DNA of 64,000 bases, from positions 1-64,000 of the forward strand of contig OY718806.1 in NCBI GenBank assembly GCA_963070105.1, written 5' to 3'. The notes under the pieces were generated by a model. That model saw only the letters and a list, made by a program, of their open reading frames with translations, was not told where the DNA came from and did not search any database. A program made the translations under genes and the position numbers. Within the stretch, counting starts at the first letter, position 1; the number at the start of each line of letters is the position of its first letter. This stretch comes from Litomosoides sigmodontis. Its lineage: Eukaryota > Nematoda > Chromadorea > Rhabditida > Onchocercidae. This document shows positions 12,001 to 24,548 of this stretch, piece after piece.

Positions 12001-15000
12001 CCTAAGCCTAAGCCTAAGCCTAAGCCTAAGCCTAAGCCTAAGCCTAAGCCTAAGCCTAAGCCTAAGCCTAAGCCTAAGCCTAAGCCTAAGCCTAAGCCTA
12101 AGCCTAAGCCTAAGCCTAAGCCTAAGCCTAAGCCTAAGCCTAAGCCTAAGCCTAAGCCTAAGCCTAAGCCTAAGCCTAAGCCTAAGCCTAAGCCTAAGCC
12201 TAAGCCTAAGCCTAAGCCTAAGCCTAAGCCTAAGCCTAAGCCTAAGCCTAAGCCTAAGCCTAAGCCTAAGCCTAAGCCTAAGCCTAAGCCTAAGCCTAAG
12301 CCTAAGCCTAAGCCTAAGCCTAAGCCTAAGCCTAAGCCTAAGCCTAAGCCTAAGCCTAAGCCTAAGCCTAAGCCTAAGCCTAAGCCTAAGCCTAAGCCTA
12401 AGCCTAAGCCTAAGCCTAAGCCTAAGCCTAAGCCTAAGCCTAAGCCTAAGCCTAAGCCTAAGCCTAAGCCTAAGCCTAAGCCTAAGCCTAAGCCTAAGCC
12501 TAAGCCTAAGCCTAAGCCTAAGCCTAAGCCTAAGCCTAAGCCTAAGCCTAAGCCTAAGCCTAAGCCTAAGCCTAAGCCTAAGCCTAAGCCTAAGCCTAAG
12601 CCTAAGCCTAAGCCTAAGCCTAAGCCTAAGCCTAAGCCTAAGCCTAAGCCTAAGCCTAAGCCTAAGCCTAAGCCTAAGCCTAAGCCTAAGCCTAAGCCTA
12701 AGCCTAAGCCTAAGCCTAAGCCTAAGCCTAAGCCTAAGCCTAAGCCTAAGCCTAAGCCTAAGCCTAAGCCTAAGCCTAAGCCTAAGCCTAAGCCTAAGCC
12801 TAAGCCTAAGCCTAAGCCTAAGCCTAAGCCTAAGCCTAAGCCTAAGCCTAAGCCTAAGCCTAAGCCTAAGCCTAAGCCTAAGCCTAAGCCTAAGCCTAAG
12901 CCTAAGCCTAAGCCTAAGCCTAAGCCTAAGCCTAAGCCTAAGCCTAAGCCTAAGCCTAAGCCTAAGCCTAAGCCTAAGCCTAAGCCTAAGCCTAAGCCTA
13001 AGCCTAAGCCTAAGCCTAAGCCTAAGCCTAAGCCTAAGCCTAAGCCTAAGCCTAAGCCTAAGCCTAAGCCTAAGCCTAAGCCTAAGCCTAAGCCTAAGCC
13101 TAAGCCTAAGCCTAAGCCTAAGCCTAAGCCTAAGCCTAAGCCTAAGCCTAAGCCTAAGCCTAAGCCTAAGCCTAAGCCTAAGCCTAAGCCTAAGCCTAAG
13201 CCTAAGCCTAAGCCTAAGCCTAAGCCTAAGCCTAAGCCTAAGCCTAAGCCTAAGCCTAAGCCTAAGCCTAAGCCTAAGCCTAAGCCTAAGCCTAAGCCTA
13301 AGCCTAAGCCTAAGCCTAAGCCTAAGCCTAAGCCTAAGCCTAAGCCTAAGCCTAAGCCTAAGCCTAAGCCTAAGCCTAAGCCTAAGCCTAAGCCTAAGCC
13401 TAAGCCTAAGCCTAAGCCTAAGCCTAAGCCTAAGCCTAAGCCTAAGCCTAAGCCTAAGCCTAAGCCTAAGCCTAAGCCTAAGCCTAAGCCTAAGCCTAAG
13501 CCTAAGCCTAAGCCTAAGCCTAAGCCTAAGCCTAAGCCTAAGCCTAAGCCTAAGCCTAAGCCTAAGCCTAAGCCTAAGCCTAAGCCTAAGCCTAAGCCTA
13601 AGCCTAAGCCTAAGCCTAAGCCTAAGCCTAAGCCTAAGCCTAAGCCTAAGCCTAAGCCTAAGCCTAAGCCTAAGCCTAAGCCTAAGCCTAAGCCTAAGCC
13701 TAAGCCTAAGCCTAAGCCTAAGCCTAAGCCTAAGCCTAAGCCTAAGCCTAAGCCTAAGCCTAAGCCTAAGCCTAAGCCTAAGCCTAAGCCTAAGCCTAAG
13801 CCTAAGCCTAAGCCTAAGCCTAAGCCTAAGCCTAAGCCTAAGCCTAAGCCTAAGCCTAAGCCTAAGCCTAAGCCTAAGCCTAAGCCTAAGCCTAAGCCTA
13901 AGCCTAAGCCTAAGCCTAAGCCTAAGCCTAAGCCTAAGCCTAAGCCTAAGCCTAAGCCTAAGCCTAAGCCTAAGCCTAAGCCTAAGCCTAAGCCTAAGCC
14001 TAAGCCTAAGCCTAAGCCTAAGCCTAAGCCTAAGCCTAAGCCTAAGCCTAAGCCTAAGCCTAAGCCTAAGCCTAAGCCTAAGCCTAAGCCTAAGCCTAAG
14101 CCTAAGCCTAAGCCTAAGCCTAAGCCTAAGCCTAAGCCTAAGCCTAAGCCTAAGCCTAAGCCTAAGCCTAAGCCTAAGCCTAAGCCTAAGCCTAAGCCTA
14201 AGCCTAAGCCTAAGCCTAAGCCTAAGCCTAAGCCTAAGCCTAAGCCTAAGCCTAAGCCTAAGCCTAAGCCTAAGCCTAAGCCTAAGCCTAAGCCTAAGCC
14301 TAAGCCTAAGCCTAAGCCTAAGCCTAAGCCTAAGCCTAAGCCTAAGCCTAAGCCTAAGCCTAAGCCTAAGCCTAAGCCTAAGCCTAAGCCTAAGCCTAAG
14401 CCTAAGCCTAAGCCTAAGCCTAAGCCTAAGCCTAAGCCTAAGCCTAAGCCTAAGCCTAAGCCTAAGCCTAAGCCTAAGCCTAAGCCTAAGCCTAAGCCTA
14501 AGCCTAAGCCTAAGCCTAAGCCTAAGCCTAAGCCTAAGCCTAAGCCTAAGCCTAAGCCTAAGCCTAAGCCTAAGCCTAAGCCTAAGCCTAAGCCTAAGCC
14601 TAAGCCTAAGCCTAAGCCTAAGCCTAAGCCTAAGCCTAAGCCTAAGCCTAAGCCTAAGCCTAAGCCTAAGCCTAAGCCTAAGCCTAAGCCTAAGCCTAAG
14701 CCTAAGCCTAAGCCTAAGCCTAAGCCTAAGCCTAAGCCTAAGCCTAAGCCTAAGCCTAAGCCTAAGCCTAAGCCTAAGCCTAAGCCTAAGCCTAAGCCTA
14801 AGCCTAAGCCTAAGCCTAAGCCTAAGCCTAAGCCTAAGCCTAAGCCTAAGCCTAAGCCTAAGCCTAAGCCTAAGCCTAAGCCTAAGCCTAAGCCTAAGCC
14901 TAAGCCTAAGCCTAAGCCTAAGCCTAAGCCTAAGCCTAAGCCTAAGCCTAAGCCTAAGCCTAAGCCTAAGCCTAAGCCTAAGCCTAAGCCTAAGCCTAAG

Positions 15001-16284
15001 CCTAAGCCTAAGCCTAAGCCTAAGCCTAAGCCTAAGCCTAAGCCTAAGCCTAAGCCTAAGCCTAAGCCTAAGCCTAAGCCTAAGCCTAAGCCTAAGCCTA
15101 AGCCTAAGCCTAAGCCTAAGCCTAAGCCTAAGCCTAAGCCTAAGCCTAAGCCTAAGCCTAAGCCTAAGCCTAAGCCTAAGCCTAAGCCTAAGCCTAAGCC
15201 TAAGCCTAAGCCTAAGCCTAAGCCTAAGCCTAAGCCTAAGCCTAAGCCTAAGCCTAAGCCTAAGCCTAAGCCTAAGCCTAAGCCTAAGCCTAAGCCTAAG
15301 CCTAAGCCTAAGCCTAAGCCTAAGCCTAAGCCTAAGCCTAAGCCTAAGCCTAAGCCTAAGCCTAAGCCTAAGCCTAAGCCTAAGCCTAAGCCTAAGCCTA
15401 AGCCTAAGCCTAAGCCTAAGCCTAAGCCTAAGCCTAAGCCTAAGCCTAAGCCTAAGCCTAAGCCTAAGCCTAAGCCTAAGCCTAAGCCTAAGCCTAAGCC
15501 TAAGCCTAAGCCTAAGCCTAAGCCTAAGCCTAAGCCTAAGCCTAAGCCTAAGCCTAAGCCTAAGCCTAAGCCTAAGCCTAAGCCTAAGCCTAAGCCTAAG
15601 CCTAAGCCTAAGCCTAAGCCTAAGCCTAAGCCTAAGCCTAAGCCTAAGCCTAAGCCTAAGCCTAAGCCTAAGCCTAAGCCTAAGCCTAAGCCTAAGCCTA
15701 AGCCTAAGCCTAAGCCTAAGCCTAAGCCTAAGCCTAAGCCTAAGCCTAAGCCTAAGCCTAAGCCTAAGCCTAAGCCTAAGCCTAAGCCTAAGCCTAAGCC
15801 TAAGCCTAAGCCTAAGCCTAAGCCTAAGCCTAAGCCTAAGCCTAAGCCTAAGCCTAAGCCTAAGCCTAAGCCTAAGCCTAAGCCTAAGCCTAAGCCTAAG
15901 CCTAAGCCTAAGCCTAAGCCTAAGCCTAAGCCTAAGCCTAAGCCTAAGCCTAAGCCTAAGCCTAAGCCTAAGCCTAAGCCTAAGCCTAAGCCTAAGCCTA
16001 AGCCTAAGCCTAAGCCTAAGCCTAAGCCTAAGCCTAAGCCTAAGCCTAAGCCTAAGCCTAAGCCTAAGCCTAAGCCTAAGCCTAAGCCTAAGCCTAAGCC
16101 TAAGCCTAAGCCTAAGCCTAAGCCTAAGCCTAAGCCTAAGCCTAAGCCTAAGCCTAAGCCTAAGCCTAAGCCTAAGCCTAAGCCTAAGCCTAAGCCTAAG
16201 CCTAAGCCTAAGCCTAAGCCTAAGCCTAAGCCTAAGCCTAAGCCTAAGCCTAAGCCTAAGCCTAAGCCTAAGCCTAAGCCTAAG
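1..16284. repeat. Telomere, (TTAGGC)n
   Basis: The hexamer CCTAAG is repeated 2,714 times with no visible substitution. Read on the minus strand it is TTAGGC, the standard nematode telomere repeat, with the G-rich strand running toward base 1 as expected at a left chromosome end. The tract ends at 16284 where the register breaks into an ATCGAT-containing sequence. There is no gene in it. Perfect homogeneity over 16 kb fits a telomerase-maintained end, but could partly reflect consensus polishing. Confidence 0.99.
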
Positions 16285-16490
16285 AATCGATGGAGATCTG
16301 AATTGATGGGTTTACTAATCGATAGGCCTAGGAGTCCTTGGGTTAAAGAATCGATAGGCCTAAGAAGCGATGGGTTTAAAAATCGATGTCTTTAAGAATT
16401 GGTGAGCCTGGGGATTGGTGATGCTGAAGATTGGTAGGTCTGAAAATCGATGGGCCTAAAAATTGATGGGTACAGGAGATTTGTTAACTC
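16285..16490. repeat. Degenerate telomere-associated repeat with ATCGAT spacer
   Basis: Immediately inside the telomere the motif changes to irregular units of about 16-24 bases. They combine a telomere-like GGCCTAA or GGCCTAAGA with AATCGATGG or AATCGATAGG. At least eight units can be followed (for example near 16315, 16351, 16376, 16447 and 16462), increasingly diverged with distance. This looks like a telomere-variant-repeat zone between pure telomere and chromosomal DNA. Confidence 0.8.
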
Positions 16491-17674
16491 TATCTTGTTG
16501 AACGTTTCATTTTTCTCATGGCAGTGGTGTCATCTTGAGGTATGCTTATATCAGCAGCAGTTGGGAGATTGGTAAGGAACGTGTACTTGTGCAGTATGTT
16601 GAAATGCACCAATGTGAATGTGATAAATGGCAGTGATGTGACCAAGGGCTTTAGCTGCCCGTTTAGGACGTTTGGCGTTTGCTGGAGTTGTTTTTCCTCA
16701 GGTCGATGCCTGTGGTGTGAATTGTTGTACCGTACCATCATCTTCCTCCTCCCTCTTCTTCATCATTTTCCTAAACGTAGCATACTTATTTATACCTTCC
16801 TTCTTCTGTAGTTGCTTCCCTCATCATTTGTACACAAGTACAGGTACGCTCCATGATGGGTGAAGAGGTCGAATGAATAGCGTTGTATTAGGTGGATGGA
16901 TTGTGATGGACAGCATCTATCTGCTGTGGGTAGTAGTTGTGTGCTGGCCTCTGACTTGCATTGCTTTCTGTGTTGAACATACTATCACATCAGGAATGTA
17001 AAAAGATGAAGCTTTTTCATGTTTAGTTCCAACGGTCAGCAACACAGTGTCGTTGGTGTTGGTTTTCAGAAAAGCATTTAACATTTTTTAGGCAATAGCA
17101 ATTCGAGAACCCTTTGGCGTGCTGTAATTTTAATGTATGCAAATGATGTGTGATTTAATGGCACTTACTTACTCCATTCTTTATCACTGATGGCAAAGAT
17201 TGTGCGGTCCATCGCGACATGCCTCCATCAGCTGCTTTAACTTTTTTTTCTAATTGCAATGTTTTCATTGTAAATTAGAGATTGAATGAAATGCTTGGGA
17301 AATGCCTGGGTTCACATAGTGCGAATTGCACATGAGGTTTGGTTCTACGTGATGTGAACCATTGTGCAGGTGCAGCAGTGGGTTCCAATGGAGACCTTTC
17401 CTTTCCTTAATTTGTGGAATAGAGGTAAAAAGAGAAGCCTTTGGAGTAATGCAGGGGTTGGGTTCGAACTTCCCCTTCCTGCTCCAGCTGAGGCGTGTGA
17501 AACGCGGTGGGTGTACGAACAACACGTGGTGGACTTGGAATGTCCAAACACTGCACAAATATTTCCAGTGAATCTGCCATGCCATGATCGATATCAGAAT
17601 TCAACTGTTTCAACAGAATTCAATTGTTTCTCTTTAATGAAAAATTTATTGCTGTGACTGGGGACGAGTGAAAA
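16491..17674. other. Subtelomeric DNA, no gene recognised
   Basis: Only short open frames occur here (the longest about 106 codons, on both strands and overlapping). None has recognisable domains or a convincing exon chain. I see no transposon or RNA gene. Confidence 0.5.
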
Positions 17675-17794
17675 TAATGAGTGTTTTTCATTTTTAAAGG
17701 GATATCTGTGATCCATGAAGCGTTTGGAAGTGATTAATGAGGGTTTTTAATTTTTAAAGGGGCATCTGTGATGCATGAAGCTTTTGGAAGTGAT
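17675..17794. repeat. 60-bp tandem duplication
   Basis: Two adjacent copies of exactly 60 bases, 17675-17734 and 17735-17794. They differ at only a few positions and share AATGAG, TTTTTAAAGG, TCTGTGAT, CATGAAGC and TTTGGAAGTGAT in the same spacing. Confidence 0.9.
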
Positions 17795-18157
17795 GCAGGC
17801 CATTCACCTTGGACCGCTCACCGATGAGCAGGAAGTCCTTTTTCACATTTGTTAATTTGTTCGTCCGGGATTGCTTGAATTATCCCTTTACTTGGAGGTT
17901 CTTTTCGCAAGTAGGATAGGAAGCAAATGTCCTGATAATGACAGGCAATAAAACAGCTCCATGAAAAAGACCCGTAAGAAGAGCCAGGATGGATGTAAGG
18001 GCGCGAACATGCGCACCACATTCGATGGTACCAGCATCATCACAACAATAGCTAGAAATGCTGAAGTACCGCCTCGTACCACTGGCCATGTAGGAATTAA
18101 CCAATGCTGACATAGAATAGAATCGTCTTAGACGTTGCGAAATAAGCCTAATTATGG

Positions 18158-18215
18158 CTTGCAACAACGGTTGAATAGATATATAACTTGCAACAACGGT
18201 TAAATAGATATATAA
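18158..18215. repeat. 29-bp tandem duplication
   Basis: Two copies of a 29-base unit beginning CTTGCAACAACGGTT and ending ATAGATATATAA. One G/A difference separates them. Confidence 0.9.
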
Positions 18216-18522
18216 CTTGTAAATTAATTGTAGTTAACTGTGAGGCCAAAGCTGCGGTATTGTCAGCAGGGTAGTCGGGAGGTTGTCACCAGGTTGGTTT
18301 GGGAATTCTCGGCAGGCCAACCAACCTCTCCGAGGGCATCTCGAATACGTTCATCCGCATCCGACAGATTCGGTAGCCGACGTGAGTGACGAAATTGATG
18401 CATGAACCGATGCTCGTCTGCAATGATATTTTGAAAGCAATGAATGTAGGTGACTTTTGGGTGACAATGAGCACAGCAATCTTGTGACTCAACCGATGTC
18501 TGTAGCGAAAATCATTTTCACA

Positions 18523-18620
18523 ATGTGGTGAAGTAGCTTGAGCTTACTTCAATCTCAACTACAGTATGACGATGTGGTGAAGTAGCTTGAGCTTACTTCA
18601 ATCACAACTACAGTATGACG
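18523..18620. repeat. 49-bp tandem duplication
   Basis: Two head-to-tail 49-base copies beginning ATGTGGTGAAGTAGCTTGAG and ending CAGTATGACG. One base differs (TCTCAAC versus TCACAAC). Each unit holds an internal inverted pair, GAAGTAGCTTGAGCTTACTTC, which could form a hairpin. Confidence 0.9.
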
Positions 18621-18873
18621 AATTTGGCACAGTTCATGATTCACTACTACCCAATACATCTTTTAAACAATTCAAGCAATTTTGCTTCAGCTACAACCAC
18701 TATGCATCATGTAAACCCGGAAAGCGCAACTTGATCATGTAGAATTCGAAACTTGCTAGAATATGAATAAAGGTTATAGGACGGGGATGTTGACAACAGT
18801 TGTTGGGTGCACGTCGGCTCTCCAAAGAGAGAGAAAACCAGCAATGCCAATATCCATTGAAAGAAAGCACAGA

Positions 18874-18960
18874 AGTGAATTTGACGCCAAATACTAATTT
18901 GAGAGTGAATTTAACGCCAAATACTAATTTGAGAGTGAATTTAATGCCAAATACTAATTG
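18874..18960. repeat. 30-bp tandem repeat, three copies
   Basis: Three consecutive units at a 30-base period start at 18874, 18904 and 18934. Each reads GTGAATTT, then R-A-YGCCAAATACTAATT, then TGAGA. The last copy is cut short at TACTAATTG. Confidence 0.9.
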
Positions 18961-19074
18961 TGTTTGAAATTTCAAAAATTATTGTCATTGCTTTTTTTTC
19001 TATTAAATGCATTCCAATTATTTCACTTTAATTTCAGAATTGAAAACAAAACAAAAGGATTAGGCGCATTTTGG

Positions 19075-19485
19075 GGATGGTTGCATCATTGATGGCGATG
19101 ATGATGATGATGAGAATTAGTAATGAATAATGATAATGACATTTTATTATCATTGTTATTATTGAGAGCGGAAAATAATGTACATTGTTAAATGGAGAGA
19201 AAAAGAGAGAGAAAGGGAAGTGAGCGAGAAAAGAAAAGTGTGAGAAAAAAAAAGTGTGGGGGAGAAGTAAATGGATGCATGCATATGAAAAAAAAAAATT
19301 CCCTGTACATAAAATGCTAGCGGTGTGTGTGTGTTTCATGCAGATTGAAATGCATGAATAGTAGTAGTAGTAGTGGTGGTAGTAGCAGCAACGCACGCAC
19401 CTATTTTCTAGCATATAAGTAAGGACGCGTAGTGTTGCGCGCGCATATGTTTATTTTCTAGTATATAAATGGTAGTAATAAAAAC
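19075..19485 (-). other. rDNA downstream spacer, remnant of the intergenic spacer
   Basis: This lies directly beyond the 28S 3' end in the direction of rRNA transcription. It holds GATGAT and TTATTATCATTG stretches, an AG-rich block, CATGCATATGAAAAAAA, CTGTACATAAAATGCTAG and a short GT run (19322-19335). The same elements in the same order lie on the other side of the rDNA unit at about 27063-27630. A short motif ATTTTCTAGNATATAA occurs twice (about 19402 and 19453) close to the 28S end. It may belong to processing or termination, which is inference only. Confidence 0.7.
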
Positions 19486-19899
19486 AAATCGTCCAATCAA
19501 AGGATAAGTCTCAACAGATCGCAGTATGGAGGCTGCTTTACTGCTTACAACACCTTGACCAGTAATCAAGTCGTCTGCAAGTGATCTTGCGCCCCGACAT
19601 TGTACCAGAGAGTGATCCGGTTTTGGCAACCACTGAACCATTCGATTAAGTGGAAGATGCCATTTAATGGGGCATTAGCTGTTAGCTTGCTTGTTTGCTA
19701 ACATAATAGTGCCTCCCGACACCGGGGAGCAAATTTATCGTTGCTTTGTCTAGGTGGGATTCTGACTTAGAGGCGTTCAGTCATAATCCCTCAGATGGTA
19801 GCTTCGCACCATTGGCCGATCGGCCAAGCACATGAACCAAATGTCTGAACCTGCGGTTCCTCTCGTACTGAGCAGGATTACTATCGCAACAACATCTCA

Positions 19900-19954
<55 letters not shown>

Positions 19955-19996
19955 ATTGGTGGGTGAACAATCCAACGCTTGGCGAATTCTGCTTCG

Positions 19997-20034
<38 letters not shown>

Positions 20035-20057
20035 AACGTCGCTATGGACGCTTGGCT

Positions 20058-20105
<48 letters not shown>

Positions 20106-20498
20106 GAAACCTTCTATTGAATGGCAAAAGGATCGATAGGCCACGCTTTCGCGGTCTGTATTCGTACTGGAAATCAAGATCAAGCGAGCTTTTGCCCTTT
20201 TACTCTACGAGAGGTTTCCGTCCTCTCTGAGCTAGCCTTAGGACACCTGCGTTACAGTTTGACAGATGTACCGCCCCAGTCAAACTCCCCGCCTGACACT
20301 GTCTTCGGTGCGAGTCGTCAGATCGCCGCCGGCTGGCGACAACCCGACTTAAATCAAAAATCTCGAAGCGTCGACGACGCCTCAACTCTCGCTCAACCGA
20401 ATAAGTAAAGAATCGATGAAAGTAGTGGTATTTCATTGGTGGCCGCGCCGAGCGCGACCTCCCACTTATGCTACACCTCTCATGACTCTTCACAGAGT

Positions 20499-20538
<40 letters not shown>

Positions 20539-20545
20539 GTGTGTG

Positions 20546-20595
<50 letters not shown>

Positions 20596-20596
20596 T

Positions 20597-20628
<32 letters not shown>

Positions 20629-20629
20629 G

Positions 20630-20696
<67 letters not shown>

Positions 20697-21786
20697 CGTT
20701 GAATTTCTTCACTTTTACATTCAGAGCACTGGGCAGAAATCAGAGACAGTCAGCGCCCGCAAGGGCCATCTGTCTCCTCTGTTTTAATTAGACAGTCGGA
20801 TTCCCCGAGTCCGTGCCAGTTCTAAGCTGACTGTTTAGCGCCGGCCGAATCCGCGCCACCACCACCACCACCCAGGGGCAGCGGCGTGTACGCGTGCGAC
20901 ACACGCAGCTGCAACGATTCACAAGATAATTGGAACACTAGCCGAGCTCCATCAATTCCTCGTAAGAAACTAATGCCACACTGCATGGAACCAACCACGC
21001 TTACTTCACGCTACAGCCCGACCGGCCCAGTCCTTAGAGCCAATCCTTATCCCGAAGTTACGGATCTAATTTGCCGACTTCCCTTACCTACATTATTCTA
21101 TCGACTAGAGGCTGTTCACCTTGGAGACCTGCTGCGGATATGGGTACGATCTGGCACGAAATTCAAATAGCTTCCCTCGGATTTTCATGGATCGAGCAAA
21201 GCGTACGAGACACCACAGGAACCGTGGCGCTTTACGGAAAAAAAACACACAACGTCCCTATCTCCGGCTGAACCGATTCCAGGGAGTCCGTTCCTTAACC
21301 AGAAAAGAGAACTCTGGCTCGGGCTTTCCTCAATGTTTCCGAGTTCATTTGCGTTACCGCGCTAAATTCTCACAATGAGAATTCATCTCCGTGTCCAGGT
21401 ACGGGAATATTAACCCGTTTCCCTTTCGATCAAACACATCAGCGCATTCTGGACGATTAGTGCAATCTCCATCACTCCTATGTCTTTTATTCAACGGCAC
21501 TAGCCAATATCTTAGGATCGACTGACCCACATTCAACTGCTGTTCACGTGGAACCCTTCTCCACTTCAGTCTTCAAGGATCTCACTTGAATATTTGCTAC
21601 TACCACCAAGATCTGCACCAATGGAAGCTCCAACCGGGCCTACGCCCAAAGTCTTCAACGCTAACCACTGCGACCCTCTTACTCGTTGCGGCCAGGTTCG
21701 CTCTCTCTCGCGCGCAAACACAAGCCCACGCAACGGTTGAGTATAAGTCTTCCGCTCAAGCGCCATCCATTTTCAGGGCTAGTTGA

Positions 21787-21820
<34 letters not shown>

Positions 21821-23357
21821 TTTCCAACTTCCATGGCCACCGTCCTGCTGTCTATATCAACCAACGCCTTTCATGGGGTCTAATGAGCGGAAAGTTTGGC
21901 ACTTTAACTCAACGTTTGGTTCATCCCACAGCGCCAGTTCTGCTTACCAAAAATGGCCCACTTAGAGTACACATTCAATGTCTGTGCTTCACGTTCAAGC
22001 AAGCAAGACGTCATACCCATTGAAAGTTTGAGAATAGGTTGAAGACGTTTCGTCCCACAATTCCTCTAATCATTCGCTTTACCGAATATAACTGCGCGTG
22101 CGCGCGTACTCCAGCTATCCTGAGGGAAACTTCAGAGGGAACCAGCTACTAGATGGTTCGATTAGTCTTTCGCCCCTATACCAAAGTCAGACGATCGATT
22201 TGCACGTCAGAATCGCTTCGGACCTCCACCAGAGTTTCCTCTGGCTTCATCCTGCTCAGGTATAGTTCACCATCTTTCGGGTCCCAGCATATACGCTCTA
22301 CCTCCGCCCTATTGCTGCTAGCAGCAACGTGTGGACGGGGCTATGTTGCGCCACACATGAAACCACGTGCAGCTCACATATCAATTATACCTAACGATAA
22401 TCTTTACTTTCATTATGCTTTTTGACATTTCACAGGTTTACCACCCAATAACTTGCGTATACGCTAGACTCCTTGGTCCGTGTTTCAAGACGGGTCAGAT
22501 AGGTGATTAACGTTCACACCGAGATGTACCGTGTAACGTTGCCGTTACACGCATAACACACCCTATACAACTCCACCAACCAGTATCAACTGATCAAGTC
22601 GCGCAAGCGACCACATGTAGATGCATAACTAGTAGAGAGTATAGGCGCATATTAGCGAGCGCAAGAGAACACACACTTCATCTAAGACATATTTCAGGTG
22701 TCATTTAGGATTCCAGCTATTACATTTTCAATAACTAGTCCACTGAATAACTCTTAAATATGCTGTAAACGAAGCTCTCGATGCATACCACCGGTAAATA
22801 CACCAATCTAAATTTAGCACTTCAAGCTCCTACAAACGAGCACGCACGCAACGTGCATGAACGCGTGCAAGAGTTGCTAAATTGAATGGTTGAATACCGG
22901 CAAGTTTCGTTAACTCTATCCGTTTCCATCCCAGCGGTTTCACGCCCTCTTGAACTCTCTCTTCAAAGTTCTTTGCAACTTTCCCTCACGGTACTTGTTT
23001 GCTATCGGTCTCGTGGTCGTATTTAGCCTTAGATGAGGTTTACCACCCTCTTTAGGCTGCAATCTCAAGCAACCCGACTCCAAAGTATAATCCTTCGTAA
23101 CGCCACTGCACCCGTACAGGTCTAGCACCTTCTATGGACTGTAGCCCCGCTCAAGGGGACTTTGGGTGTAGCAGTACGTGACGATCGACCATACCTATAC
23201 GCTACATTTCCATATAGTGTACATGGTTATCTACTGGATTCAGCGCTGGGCTCTTTCCTTTTCACTCGCTGTTACTCGGGAAATCCTCGTTAGTTTCTTT
23301 TCCTCCGCTTAGTTATATGCTTAAATTCAGCGGGTAGTCACGACTGAGTTGAGGTCA
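19486..23357 (-). rRNA. 28S (large subunit) ribosomal RNA
   Basis: The minus strand carries the universal large-subunit landmarks. The sarcin-ricin loop AGTACGAGAGGAACC lies at 19855-19869. The tract GACCGTCGTGAGACAGG lies near 19917-19935. The 5' end reads GACCTCAACTCAGTCGTGA then TACCCGCTGAATTTAAGC (23310-23357). The 3' end is placed at GATCTGTTGAGACTTA followed by GATTTGT near 19486, as in other nematodes. The length of about 3.9 kb is normal for a nematode. No R1/R2-type insertion interrupts the conserved core. The ends are approximate to about 10 bases. It is transcribed toward the telomere. Confidence 0.95.
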
Positions 23358-23929
23358 CAAATGACGATGTCACGCATACATAGCGCCGCCGTGATGTCAC
23401 TCACTTCTTGCTAATTCTCTTTACACACTTAAGCTGTGCTGCTGCTGCTTGCTGCTCACCAGTTATTTTATATGTAAAAAGAATTTCTCGCAACTATGTA
23501 TGACAATAATTGTAATAAAAATTTACGTGTTTGCTACTACTATTCATGCCACGTACGTGTATCTTGCATACGCCGTATCGCCTCAAACACATAACTTTTA
23601 TTACTCTTATTTTTACTCACTTATTAGGGGATAATTTCAACCATTCATCTTGTTTTGCAATTATCACCTAACGCTTTCTTCTCCAAATTAAAGCGCACAC
23701 TCCCTTCCCTCCATCACCACAATCATCACTCACCACCATCATTGATCCAATCAATCAAGCATTCAATCACTTCACTTCAAATAACCCTTCAACAAATCAA
23801 TGTACTCGCAATGAACGATTATCCGTAGTAAAATGATTGAACTGAATTGGACTGTCGTTGATGGTGTGGCGAAAGTGAGTGGACGATGAAGTGAGTTGCT
23901 GGGCACTTTTCATTGGTACTTTCTTCTTC
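23358..23929 (-). other. Internal transcribed spacer 2 (ITS2)
   Basis: An AT-rich spacer of about 570 bases between 5.8S and 28S. It includes GCTGCTGCTGCTTGCTGCTC (plus-strand sense, about 23437) and runs of CACCATCATTGATC and CAATCAATCAAGC type. Boundaries follow from the flanking rRNA ends. Confidence 0.85.
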
Positions 23930-24088
23930 ATTGACCCTCAACCAGACGTACCACTGGGAGTGAACCCAATGGTGCAATGTGCATTCGAAATTTTTGTGCT
24001 CAATGCGTCTGCAATTCGCACTAATTATCACAGCTAGCTGCGTTCTTCATCGATCCACGAGCCAAGTGATCCACCGCTAAGAGTTTAA
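23930..24088 (-). rRNA. 5.8S ribosomal RNA
   Basis: The minus strand reads GCGGTGGATCACTTGGCTCG, then ATCGATGAAGAACGCAGCTA, then GTGCGAATTGCAGACGC with TTGAGCAC, and ends near GGTTGAGGGTCAAT. These are 5.8S signatures. The GTGCGAATTGCAGACGCATT block is, from memory, the conserved site used for pan-filarial ITS2 amplification, which points to a spirurid or filarial relative. The ends are accurate to a few bases. Confidence 0.93.
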
Positions 24089-24357
24089 AAGTTTCTCCTT
24101 TCTCTTGTATAGACATGTTTACGTGTGTGTGTGTGTGTGTTTTGTTATTTTGTTGGTAGCATAACTAGCTTAAATGCTTATTAAGTCTACTTAATTAATT
24201 AATCGAGCAACTATTAATTAAGCTATCGCTCCATCCTCATTGTTATCGACGGTCAGGCGACAACTCAGATAGAGTATAGACACCAACAAGCATCACCGTT
24301 ATTACACGCAATGCTGCTGCTGCTGTTGTTGTTGTTGTGATGAGAAGAAGCTCTCGA
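24089..24357 (-). other. Internal transcribed spacer 1 (ITS1)
   Basis: A short spacer of about 270 bases between 18S and 5.8S. It contains a GT dinucleotide run (24123-24140) and a GCTGCTGCTGCTGTTGTTGTT trinucleotide stretch (about 24313-24338). Confidence 0.85.
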
Positions 24358-24405
<48 letters not shown>

Positions 24406-24513
24406 GCCCGGTTCAAGCCACTGCGATTAAAGCGATTTCCACCAAAGAATCTCCACCTCGAAAGGCATCGAAACAGCAGTCCCCGCTTTTCTCGAAACGG
24501 CTCAGTCCCGGGC

Positions 24514-24548
<35 letters not shown>

